From the NCBI GenBank assembly GCA_016209805.1, contig JACQVJ010000040.1, positions 1-5,958 of the forward strand: DNA of 5,958 nucleotides, given 5' to 3'. Shown here in pieces: positions 1 through 5,808 of the stretch; position 1 is the stretch's first letter; every line of letters begins with the position of its first letter. Below the pieces are notes generated by a model. It saw nothing but the letters and a program-made list of their open reading frames with translations. It ran no database searches and was not told the origin of the DNA. The position numbers and the translations under genes were made by a program. Origin of the DNA: Ignavibacteriota bacterium (lineage in GTDB: Bacteria; Bacteroidota; Ignavibacteria; UBA10030; UBA6906).

Positions 1-701
1 ATGATGGAGAACCCCAGCACACGCAATCCCATGTGGTTGGCAACGATATTCTCTGGTACGGTTGACATGCCCACTGCGTCAGCACCAATATAACGCAAGA
101 AGCGATATTCAGCGCGCGTTTCGAGATTCGGTCCAGGAACAGCAACGAACACGCCGCGTTCCGTTCTGATCTTCATCGCGAGCGCAACTTCTTCTGCGAG
201 GTCGATCAACTTTCTGTTGTATGGCTCCGACATATCCGGAAAGCGAGGGCCGAGAGAATCGTCATTCGGTCCGATAAGCGGATTATCGCCGAGGAGATTG
301 ATGTGGTCGGTGATAATCATGATACTGCCGCGACGGAAATGGGGGTTCATCCCGCCGGCAGCATTCGAAATCAACAACGTATCGACGCCGAGGAACTTCA
401 TCACCCGCACCGGGAACGTTACCTGCTGCAAGGAGTAGCCTTCATAATAGTGAAAACGTCCCTGCATCGCGACCACATGTTTGTCTGCAAGCGTTCCGAA
501 GATAAGCCGCCCGTGGTGCGATTCAACCGTTGAGATCGGGAAGTGGGGAATGTCTCCATAGTCCACCACGACCTCCGGGACAATCTCCTTGGCGAGTCCA
601 CCGAGTCCCGTACCGAGGATGATCCCGATGCCCGGTTGCATCCCGGTTTTGGTCCTGAGGAACCTTACCCCCTCATCAATGTGCTTTCGAATTTGAGTCA
701 T
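1..701 (-). CDS. punA: Purine nucleoside phosphorylase, class I (trimeric type), C-terminus cut by window edge
   Basis: This enzyme carries out phosphorolysis of purine (deoxy)ribonucleosides to the free base and (deoxy)ribose-1-phosphate, in cytoplasmic purine salvage. I translated the minus strand from the ATG at 701-699; the frame stays open for 233 codons to the edge, so roughly the last 40 residues of a usual 270-280 residue protein are missing. Visible family motifs are the phosphate loop GTGLG (residues 30-34), ESHHGR (60-65), QGRFHYYEG (80-88), SNAAGGMN (112-119), GPNLET (190-195) and [12 protein letters not shown] (206-217). By alignment with the human enzyme, H84, Y86, E194 and M212 fill the ribose and base-binding positions, while Leu193 stands where human has Phe200. 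The Asn that reads the purine base lies in the missing part. The start overlaps the end of the DivIVA gene by 26 bp and no strong Shine-Dalgarno precedes it, suggesting translational coupling. Family assignment is firm; 6-oxopurine specificity is inferred. Confidence 0.95.
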   Translation of the reverse strand, partial: MTQIRKHIDEGVRFLRTKTGMQPGIGIILGTGLGGLAKEIVPEVVVDYGDIPHFPISTVESHHGRLIFGTLADKHVVAMQGRFHYYEGYSLQQVTFPVRVMKFLGVDTLLISNAAGGMNPHFRRGSIMIITDHINLLGDNPLIGPNDDSLGPRFPDMSEPYNRKLIDLAEEVALAMKIRTERGVFVAVPGPNLETRAEYRFLRYIGADAVGMSTVPENIVANHMGLRVLGFSI

Positions 702-1233
702 TGTCGATGTTCTTCAGGATGGATTCGAGCTCAATACCTTCCTTGCCCGTACCCAGCGACGGATTGTTATTCAACACGGGATCGGCTCCCATTTCGAGCG
801 CCTTGATTAAGTCAAGCTCGGAACTTAGCATCACGCGCAATCGCCCGACCAGGGATTCCTTCCGCGCGTGGACCTGTGAGAGCTCGGATTTCTTCTTCAC
901 CAGATCCGAATTCGCCTGCTCGACAATCTTTGCGGCTTTCATCTCAGCCTCCTTCAAGATCATCTCTGCTTCGCGACGAGCGTTCTCGTAAGTCTTCCCC
1001 GTCGTCTCCTGTGCCTGCAAGAGGGTCTGCTGCAGTGTCCGTTCGATTTGTTTGTAATCCTTCAACTGTGTTTCCAGCTCAAGGACCTTGTCGCGCATCT
1101 CTCTCTGCATCTTCAGCAGTTCTTCGAACTCATTCGCCATCATTTCCATGAAGGTGTCAACCTCCACGTGGTCGTACCCCCGGATTACCTTTTTGAATTC
1201 CTGTTTCCGTATGTCGAGCGGTGTAAGTCTCAT
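676..1233 (-). CDS. divIVA: DivIVA-domain coiled-coil protein
   Basis: This 185-residue protein begins with the classic DivIVA N-terminal domain: [13 protein letters not shown], then [11 protein letters not shown] (residues 18-28). It aligns without gaps to the first 21 residues of Bacillus subtilis DivIVA: Arg18 is kept, and the membrane-inserting Phe17 position is Ile17. Residues about 29-140 are rich in Glu, Lys, Gln and Leu with heptad-like spacing, consistent with a long parallel coiled coil. A short Asn/Ser/Asp-rich tail follows. In known members the N-terminus binds curved membrane and the coiled coil recruits division, polarity or envelope-synthesis partners; the partner here is unknown. 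The open frame extends upstream to 1329, but I chose the ATG at 1233 because the family begins with this MRLTP sequence, a GGAGG lies 5 nt upstream, and a longer start would overlap yggS. It lies 28 nt after yggS and overlaps the phosphorylase gene, so it is probably co-transcribed with both. Confidence 0.9.
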   Translation of the reverse strand: MRLTPLDIRKQEFKKVIRGYDHVEVDTFMEMMANEFEELLKMQREMRDKVLELETQLKDYKQIERTLQQTLLQAQETTGKTYENARREAEMILKEAEMKAAKIVEQANSDLVKKKSELSQVHARKESLVGRLRVMLSSELDLIKALEMGADPVLNNNPSLGTGKEGIELESILKNIDNDSNSKAH

Positions 1234-1238
1234 TACTT

Positions 1239-1243
1239 CCTCC
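1239..1243 (-). promoter_or_regulatory. Strong ribosome binding site deciding the DivIVA start
   Basis: On the minus strand, GGAGG (read as cctcc at 1239-1243) stands 5 nt before the ATG at 1233-1231. It lies in the gap after the yggS stop codon. It is the best Shine-Dalgarno in the minus-strand operon and argues against the longer open frame that starts at 1329 inside yggS. Confidence 0.8.
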
Positions 1244-1261
1244 GTTGATGTCGTAACCCCT

Positions 1262-1957
1262 TCAGTTGAATTTTCTTCTGGAACCGAAAATCGCTGTGCC
1301 GATGCGAACGATAGTTGCCCCCTCTTCAACGGCTACTTCAAAATCATCCGTCATGCCCATTGAAAGATGTTTCATTTCCACATTCGATTGGTCGAGGTCT
1401 TTCAGCTCTTCGCCCAGCAGCCTCAATTGGCGGAACATTGGTCGTGAGGCCTCCGGGTCCGGCAGGAAAGGACCGATGGTCATCAAACCTGCAATACGGA
1501 TGTTCCCAAACGCATGCAGGCCTTGTACAAACTTAAGCGCTGCCTCGGGCCTGATCCCAAACTTGCTTGCTTCGCCGGTCGTGTTTACTTCAACCAGAAC
1601 ATCAATCACACGTCCAGCCTGTCGTGCCCGCTTGTCGATCTCCTCCGCCAGGCCTGCATTATCGACCGCGTGGATGAGATGAATCCACTCACTAATGTAC
1701 TTCACTTTGTTCGATTGCAAATGTCCGATAAAGTGCCATCGGATTGCCTCCTCCATCAGGTTCTTCCTCTTGCCAAGGAGTTCCTGAACGTAATTCTCTC
1801 CTATATCTGCGACACCGGCTCGAACGGCCTCACGGATCGCCTCCGTCGAAAACGTTTTTGACACCCCGAGAAGGGTAACACTCAGAGGATCTCGCCCGAC
1901 ACGGGCGCATGTACTTGATATCCTTTGTCTTAGAGTGTCAATGTTCTCGCTGATCAT
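1262..1957 (-). CDS. yggS: YggS/PLPBP family pyridoxal phosphate homeostasis protein
   Basis: This is a 231-residue single-domain PLP-binding protein with the alanine-racemase-like TIM-barrel fold. It binds pyridoxal 5'-phosphate without known catalysis and buffers the PLP pool in the cytoplasm; loss in other bacteria disturbs vitamin B6 and amino-acid balance. The PLP-linking lysine is K34 in LLGVSKTF. Other family motifs are GENYVQE (53-59), WHFIGHLQSNK (74-84), the HAVDN segment (96-100), VNTTGEASKFG (124-134), GLMTIG (157-162), SMGMTDDFE (199-207) and VRIGTAIFG (217-225). The last two form the phosphate-binding region. Length is normal for the family. The ATG at 1957 fits the family N-terminus; no good Shine-Dalgarno precedes it, and the predicted transcript leader is only about 10 nt. 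It is the first gene of the operon, with the DivIVA gene 28 nt downstream. In many Gram-positive bacteria the homologue ylmE also lies near divIVA. Confidence 0.96.
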   Translation of the reverse strand: MISENIDTLRQRISSTCARVGRDPLSVTLLGVSKTFSTEAIREAVRAGVADIGENYVQELLGKRKNLMEEAIRWHFIGHLQSNKVKYISEWIHLIHAVDNAGLAEEIDKRARQAGRVIDVLVEVNTTGEASKFGIRPEAALKFVQGLHAFGNIRIAGLMTIGPFLPDPEASRPMFRQLRLLGEELKDLDQSNVEMKHLSMGMTDDFEVAVEEGATIVRIGTAIFGSRRKFN

Positions 1958-1973
1958 TCAAAACCAGAGGTTG

Positions 1974-2002
1974 AATATAACCCATTCAGCCCTGAAAATC
2001 AA
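1974..2002 (-). promoter_or_regulatory. Candidate sigma-70-like promoter for the yggS operon
   Basis: Read on the minus strand, a -35-like TTGATT (2002-1997) and a -10-like TATATT (1979-1974) are separated by exactly 17 nt. Transcription would start near 1967, giving a leader of about 10 nt before the yggS ATG; such a near-leaderless message would explain the missing Shine-Dalgarno. The match is by eye. If the host uses the Bacteroidota-type primary sigma factor, its consensus differs and this call weakens. Confidence 0.45.
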
Positions 2003-2012
2003 TTTGGCCAAA
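2003..2012. promoter_or_regulatory. Perfect 10-bp palindrome, possible operator
   Basis: TTTGGCCAAA reads the same on both strands and lies immediately upstream of the candidate -35 element of the yggS promoter, within the divergent intergenic region. Dimeric regulators often bind such sites, but a 10-bp palindrome can occur by chance and no regulator gene is visible in the window. Confidence 0.25.
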
Positions 2013-2021
2013 ATCGCACCT

Positions 2022-2049
2022 CATGAAACGTTGGACGTGCGTTTCCATG
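2022..2049. repeat. Imperfect inverted repeat in the divergent intergenic region
   Basis: The left arm CATGAAACG (2022-2030) pairs with CGTTT (2040-2044) and CATG (2046-2049), with a single bulged C at 2045 and a 9-nt loop. That makes nine base pairs in total. It has no T-tract, so it is not a terminator. It lies about 13 nt upstream of the candidate -35 of the TPR gene promoter, so an operator role is possible but not shown. Confidence 0.3.
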
Positions 2050-2061
2050 GAAACCAATTCC

Positions 2062-2089
2062 TTGACTTCCGTTCCATTTTTCTTTTACT
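2062..2089 (+). promoter_or_regulatory. Candidate promoter for the TPR gene
   Basis: TTGACT (2062-2067) matches five of six -35 consensus bases. After 16 nt, TTTACT (2084-2089) matches four of six -10 bases. Transcription would begin near 2096 and leave a leader of about 70 nt before the TPR start codon. The -10 is weak and other spacings are possible. Confidence 0.35.
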
Positions 2090-2150
2090 TGATTCCAGTT
2101 ACGAGTAAGTTTCGGTTGGGCATTGAATTTCTGCATTCGCCCACTTCTGA

Positions 2151-2156
2151 GAGAGG
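2151..2156 (+). promoter_or_regulatory. Ribosome binding site deciding the TPR protein start
   Basis: GAGAGG, part of a longer purine run, lies 8 nt before the ATG at 2165. It supports that start over the in-frame ATG at 2123, which would add 14 residues unlike the acidic N-terminus that follows and has no comparable site upstream. Confidence 0.65.
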
Positions 2157-2164
2157 TACAGCGG

Positions 2165-3592
2165 ATGAGCATTTTCGACTTTACGAACTACGACGATGAC
2201 GATGCTGAGAACGAGCAGCGAAAGAAGGATCGTATTGACGATGAGGTGAATAAGCTGAAGGATATGCTGAAGGACGGCTCGTCCGGCATCACCAATATCG
2301 AAGCACTTGAAGAGATTGTTAATTACTATTTCGAGAAAGAGAAATACGACGAGGCACTCCACTTCATTACGCAGCTTCTGGAGTTCATTCCCTACAGCGC
2401 AGACACATGGCAGCGGAAGGGGATCATCCTCGGCAACCTCTACAGATACGAAGAGGCCGTCGAATGCTATGACAGGGCCCTCAGCCTTAATCCTGTTGAT
2501 CCTGAACTCCTGATCAACAAAGGTATCGCCCTCGACGATCTCGGGCGCATCGATGACGCGCTTGCATCATTCGAGAGGGCACTGGAGCTTGACCCCACCA
2601 ACGAAGAGGCTCTCCTTAACAAGGCAATCGCACTCGAGAAGAAAGGCAACTACAACGACGCCATTCAGATCTTCAAGTTCATCATCGAAGGAAATCCGGA
2701 GCATCGTGATGCGTGGTACGAGTTGGGGTACTGTTACGACTTCCTGGACTTTCCCGAGGAATCACTCAGGTGTTATGATGAACATTTGAAGCTCGACCCG
2801 TTTAACCATAACGCATGGTATAACCGGGGAATTGTGTTGAACAGAATGGTCAATTACTACAAGGCAATCGAGAGCTACGAGATGGCTCTCGCCATCCACG
2901 AAAATTTTCCCGCGGCATGGTACAACAAGGGAAACGCATACGCGAACATGGGTCGCTTGCAGGATGCGATCGCCTGCTACAGAGAGACCCTGCGACTCGA
3001 TGAAAAGGACGTGCCTGCCTGGCACAACTTAGGGAATGCCTTCGAAGAAATGACCTTGTACGATGAAGCGATTCGTTGCTTCACGCAGGCTCTCAAATAC
3101 GATCCTACTCATTACGAATCCTACTTCGGTCGAGGAAGCTGTTACGACTCGCTTGAGCAGTACAAGCGGGCATTGAATGACTATAACAAGGCGTTATCAC
3201 TCTGTAAGGACTATCCCGAACTGTGGTACGCCAAAGCGGATCTTCTCTACAATACCGGCAAGCTCCGGGAGTCACTCATCAGCTACAGGATGGTTACAAA
3301 ACTTGAGCCCTCGAATCACGAGGCGTGGCTCGATTACGGTGAAACGCTGTTCGAGCTCGGTTACTTCAAGCAGGCTCTGAAGGCATTCGACAAGTCGATT
3401 GACGCCAATCCGCAAAGCGCCGATCCATACTACAGCAGAGCGAAAGTCCTGCTCGTACTGAACAGGCCGCTCGAAGCAATTGAATCACTGAAGAACTCCT
3501 TTCAACTCGACCCTGCAAAGAGAAAGGACTTCGAGGAGGAGTACCCGGGAGTCAGATCGATCAAGGAGTTCAAGAACTTGCTGCGGAAGTAG
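2165..3592 (+). CDS. Tetratricopeptide repeat protein with twelve gapless TPR units
   Basis: This 475-residue protein is almost wholly a TPR superhelix. Residues 1-44 form an acidic, charged N-terminal segment with four consecutive Asp at 10-13. Residues 45-452 divide exactly into twelve consecutive 34-residue units without insertion or deletion. Each shows the TPR pattern: aromatic or Leu at position 4, small residues at 8 and 20, and a Pro near position 32 in most units (for example AWYNKGNAYANMGR, then ALELDP). Residues 453-475 form a charged capping helix ending near FKNLL. I see no signal peptide, membrane segment or catalytic domain, so a cytoplasmic protein-protein interaction scaffold is likely; its partner cannot be read from the sequence. 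The start at 2165 is chosen on the ribosome binding site. It is transcribed divergently from the yggS operon and ends in a strong terminator, so it is probably mainly monocistronic. The TPR assignment is certain; cellular role is unknown. Confidence 0.95.
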   Translation: MSIFDFTNYDDDDAENEQRKKDRIDDEVNKLKDMLKDGSSGITNIEALEEIVNYYFEKEKYDEALHFITQLLEFIPYSADTWQRKGIILGNLYRYEEAVECYDRALSLNPVDPELLINKGIALDDLGRIDDALASFERALELDPTNEEALLNKAIALEKKGNYNDAIQIFKFIIEGNPEHRDAWYELGYCYDFLDFPEESLRCYDEHLKLDPFNHNAWYNRGIVLNRMVNYYKAIESYEMALAIHENFPAAWYNKGNAYANMGRLQDAIACYRETLRLDEKDVPAWHNLGNAFEEMTLYDEAIRCFTQALKYDPTHYESYFGRGSCYDSLEQYKRALNDYNKALSLCKDYPELWYAKADLLYNTGKLRESLISYRMVTKLEPSNHEAWLDYGETLFELGYFKQALKAFDKSIDANPQSADPYYSRAKVLLVLNRPLEAIESLKNSFQLDPAKRKDFEEEYPGVRSIKEFKNLLRK

Positions 3593-3597
3593 TTCCC

Positions 3598-3617
3598 GGG
3601 TGAGAATTTACTCACTC
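3598..3617 (+). repeat. Small hairpin just after the TPR gene stop
   Basis: GGGTGAG (3598-3604) can pair with CTCACTC (3611-3617) around a 6-nt AATTTA loop, giving seven pairs including one G-U. It begins 6 nt after the TPR stop codon and is followed by only a short T run (ATTTTG), so it is at best a weak first terminator or an mRNA-end stabilising hairpin ahead of the stronger one at 3631. Confidence 0.4.
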
Positions 3618-3630
3618 ATTTTGTATATTG

Positions 3631-3664
3631 ATCCTGTCCGGCTTTACCCAGACAGGATTTTTTT
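3631..3664 (+). terminator. Intrinsic terminator after the TPR gene
   Basis: A perfect 8-bp stem, ATCCTGTC (3631-3638) with GACAGGAT (3651-3658), closes a 12-nt loop. The stem end merges into seven consecutive T (3658-3664). This is a canonical Rho-independent terminator for the TPR transcript. It ends only 17 nt before the larE start codon, leaving no space for a promoter between the two. Confidence 0.85.
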
Positions 3665-3681
3665 CATGAATCGGAGATGCG

Positions 3682-4527
3682 ATGATTGCACCGACAACTT
3701 CGGAGAAATATGAAACACTGCAAGCCATCTTGAGAGAGATGGGGAGCGTGGCAATTGGTTACTCGGGCGGTGTCGACAGCACGCTTCTTGCAAAGATCGC
3801 CGTCGACGTCCTTGGCGACAGGGCCGTTGCCATGATCGGACGATCCGAAACGTATCCGACGAGAGAGTTCGAAGAAGCAGTCGCACTTGCTGACGCCATA
3901 GGCATTCGATATATCGTCGTCAACACCGAGGAAACCGACGTTCTGAAGTTCAAGGAGAATCCCCCTGACAGGTGTTACTTCTGTAAGACGGAGCTCTTTG
4001 GCAAGCTGGGGATAATTGCAGAGCGGGAGCACCTTGGGTGGATTGCCGACGGCACCATCACGGACGATGTCGGAGATTTCCGCCCCGGCATGAGAGCGAA
4101 AGCAGAAAAGAATGTACGATCTCCACTTCTTGAAGCAGGATTCAGCAAAGCGGAGGTTCGCGAGCTGTCGAAGCAGCTTGGCCTGCCAACATGGGACAAG
4201 CCGGCGTTTGCCTGTCTCTCATCCCGGTTCCCATACGGAATGGCAATCACGAAGGAAAACCTCGTGAAGATCGATAACGCAGAGACGCTATTGCGCGATC
4301 ATGGATTCCGATCCTTCCGGGTTCGTTTCCACGACGAGCGAACCGCCCGCATAGAAGTTGGCAATGAGGAAATCGACCGCTTCATGAACGCAAAGCTCCG
4401 AGAACAAGTGGTTGAACGTTTGAAGGATCTCGGATTCATTTACGTGACTCTGGATCTCCAAGGTTACAGAACCGGCTCGATGAATGAAGTGTTACCTGTC
4501 GAGATCAAACTCCACTACAACTCATAG
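3682..4527 (+). CDS. larE: LarE, ATP-dependent sulfur insertase for the nickel-pincer (NPN) cofactor
   Basis: LarE adenylates a carboxylate of the pyridinium precursor made by LarB and replaces it with a thiocarboxylate sulfur; LarC then inserts nickel to give the cofactor of lactate racemase LarA and relatives. The 281-residue length is normal. An N-terminal PP-loop ATP pyrophosphatase motif SGGVDS lies at 28-33, followed by RSETYP (54-59), NPPDRCYFCK (93-102), the family signature GDFRPG (131-136), VRSPL (145-149), WDKPAFACLSSR (171-182) and LDLQGYRTGSMN near the C-terminus. C178 corresponds to the cysteine sacrificed in the Lactobacillus plantarum enzyme (its Cys176). C98 and C101 add a CxxC, so this may be the iron-sulfur-dependent kind. 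The start is supported by GGAG 5 nt upstream. No larA, larB or larC is visible. ndh follows after 48 nt and is probably co-transcribed. Family assignment is firm; the identity of the nickel enzyme served is unknown. Confidence 0.94.
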   Translation: MIAPTTSEKYETLQAILREMGSVAIGYSGGVDSTLLAKIAVDVLGDRAVAMIGRSETYPTREFEEAVALADAIGIRYIVVNTEETDVLKFKENPPDRCYFCKTELFGKLGIIAEREHLGWIADGTITDDVGDFRPGMRAKAEKNVRSPLLEAGFSKAEVRELSKQLGLPTWDKPAFACLSSRFPYGMAITKENLVKIDNAETLLRDHGFRSFRVRFHDERTARIEVGNEEIDRFMNAKLREQVVERLKDLGFIYVTLDLQGYRTGSMNEVLPVEIKLHYNS

Positions 4528-4534
4528 ATCCAAA

Positions 4535-4556
4535 GGGAAAAGTACTCCGGTTTCCC
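4535..4556 (+). repeat. Hairpin between larE and ndh
   Basis: GGGAAA (4535-4540) is complementary to TTTCCC (4551-4556) around a 10-nt loop. There is no T-tract, so it is not a terminator. It fills much of the short larE-ndh gap and hides the only purine-rich stretch upstream of ndh. It may influence ndh translation or mark an mRNA processing site, but six pairs is modest and could be chance. Confidence 0.3.
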
Positions 4557-4575
4557 ATTACTGCATCACTCCGCC

Positions 4576-5808
4576 ATGCCCGACTCACGTCCGCGACTTG
4601 TCATACTCGGAACAGGCTTCGGTGCGTTTAATCTCATCAAGCACCTGAGGGACGACTACAATGTCACAGTTGTGAGCCCGCGGAACCACTTCCTCTTCAC
4701 CCCGTTGCTCCCCAGTACCACGGTGGGTACAATCGAATTCCGAAGCATCATCGAACCTATTCGCCACGCTCGGCGGGACATCCGCTTCTATCATGCCTCC
4801 GCACACGATGTCGACACTGAACGACGAATCACATCCTGCATGGGAGTAGCCCAGCCCGATGAGTTTGAAGTTGAATACGACATCCTCGTAGTGGCCGTGG
4901 GCGCTGTGAGTAACACATTTGACGTTCCCGGCGTAGCCGAGTATGCATTGTTTCTGAAGGAGCTACACGATGCACGCGAATTGCGTCAACGCATTATCCA
5001 ATGCTTCGAACGCGCAAATCTTCCATCACTCAGCATCGAAGAGCGGCAGCGCCTTGTGCATTTTGTGGTTTGTGGTGGAGGACCAACTGGTGTGGAGTTC
5101 GCAGCCGAGCTTCATGATTTCATGGTTGAAGACCTGCGAAAATCGTACCCTCAACTCGTCACTCAGGCAAAGATAACTCTTGTTGAGGCAACAAAGGAGA
5201 TCCTGAACACGTTCGACGACAAACTCCGTCGATATGCAACCGATTTGTTTCGGCGACAGCGCATCAACGTGTTGACCGAAGCACCTGTCGTGAAAGTCGG
5301 CAAAGAGATTATCCACCTCGGCGACGGCTCAGAAATCCCATACGGCCTTCTGCTCTGGAGCACCGGCAACGGTCCGACACCATTTGTTGAGAGGATTAAG
5401 CTGCCGAAAGATGAACGATCAAGGATCATTGTAGACAAGTATTTCCGTGTGAAAGGCCTTGAGAGCATTTACGCGCTTGGTGATTGCAGCGTCGTGGAAG
5501 GGGCGCCTCTTCCTGCCACATCGCAAGTTGCACAGCAGGAAGGAAAGTATCTCGCCCGGTCGCTCACCAAACGTGCAAGGAAGAAGTCCGTCGAGCCATT
5601 CCATTACAAACATCTCGGCATGCTCGCATACATCGGCAGCAATAAGGCTCTAGCGGACCTGCAGAACTTCAAGGGCCGCGGATGGACAACATGGTTGTTC
5701 TGGCGCTCGGCGTACCTCTCAAGAATTGTCAGCATCAAGAACAAAGTGCTTGTCGTGTTCGATTGGGTGAAGGCGAAGGTGTTCGGAAGGGATATCAGTC
5801 AGTTTTGA
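4576..5808 (+). CDS. ndh: Type II NADH:quinone oxidoreductase (NDH-2), FAD-dependent
   Basis: This 410-residue monotopic flavoenzyme oxidises NADH and reduces membrane quinone without pumping protons. The first Rossmann motif GTGFGAF (12-18) binds FAD. PRNHFLFTPLLP (35-46) is the NDH-2 family signature. The second Rossmann motif GGGPTGVEFAAEL (167-179) binds NADH, and E204, at the end of its second strand, favours NADH over NADPH. ALGDC (300-304) contacts FAD, and AQQEGKYLA (319-327) matches the quinone-site region of yeast Ndi1. The tail from about 370, with WRSAYLSRIVS, FDW and ending FGRDISQF, resembles the membrane-anchoring C-terminus of fungal and plant NDH-2 enzymes more than Escherichia coli Ndh. 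No EF-hand insertion is present. The ATG at 4576 is the only start codon in frame after the larE stop, and no good Shine-Dalgarno precedes it. Probably co-transcribed with larE. No clear terminator follows. Family assignment is firm; direct quinone use is inferred. Confidence 0.95.
   Translation: MPDSRPRLVILGTGFGAFNLIKHLRDDYNVTVVSPRNHFLFTPLLPSTTVGTIEFRSIIEPIRHARRDIRFYHASAHDVDTERRITSCMGVAQPDEFEVEYDILVVAVGAVSNTFDVPGVAEYALFLKELHDARELRQRIIQCFERANLPSLSIEERQRLVHFVVCGGGPTGVEFAAELHDFMVEDLRKSYPQLVTQAKITLVEATKEILNTFDDKLRRYATDLFRRQRINVLTEAPVVKVGKEIIHLGDGSEIPYGLLLWSTGNGPTPFVERIKLPKDERSRIIVDKYFRVKGLESIYALGDCSVVEGAPLPATSQVAQQEGKYLARSLTKRARKKSVEPFHYKHLGMLAYIGSNKALADLQNFKGRGWTTWLFWRSAYLSRIVSIKNKVLVVFDWVKAKVFGRDISQF

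Noticed and set aside
217..806. Several 60-87 codon frames on the plus strand and one on the minus strand across the phosphorylase gene
   Set aside because: The long minus-strand frame running off the window edge has complete purine nucleoside phosphorylase motifs, so these short frames are shadows of it.
1234..1329. A 32-residue N-terminal extension of the DivIVA protein beginning inside yggS
   Set aside because: The family N-terminus MRLTPLDIR begins at the inner ATG, which has GGAGG at good spacing, and the extension overlaps the conserved C-terminus of yggS.
1266..1682. A 138-codon plus-strand frame opposite yggS
   Set aside because: It is an antisense shadow with low-complexity Ser/Arg-rich translation, and yggS on the other strand has every family motif.
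2123..2164. A 14-residue N-terminal extension of the TPR protein from the upstream ATG
   Set aside because: The inner ATG at 2165 has a purine-rich ribosome binding site, which the extension would itself encode; nothing similar precedes 2123.
2099..2362. An 87-codon minus-strand frame rich in Leu, Ile and Val, resembling a small membrane protein
   Set aside because: It is antisense to the acidic, repetitive N-terminus of the TPR gene, where Asp/Glu/Lys codons read backward as hydrophobic residues. It has no ribosome binding site and its partner frame is a clear family member.
3666..3713. A 15-codon frame beginning just upstream of larE and overlapping it, considered as a leader peptide
   Set aside because: The start codon sits 2 nt after the terminator T-tract with no ribosome binding site, and the frame has no regulatory codon run.
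5163..5468. A 101-codon minus-strand frame opposite ndh
   Set aside because: The sense strand encodes conserved NDH-2 motifs throughout. The antisense translation matches no family I recognise and lacks a ribosome binding site.
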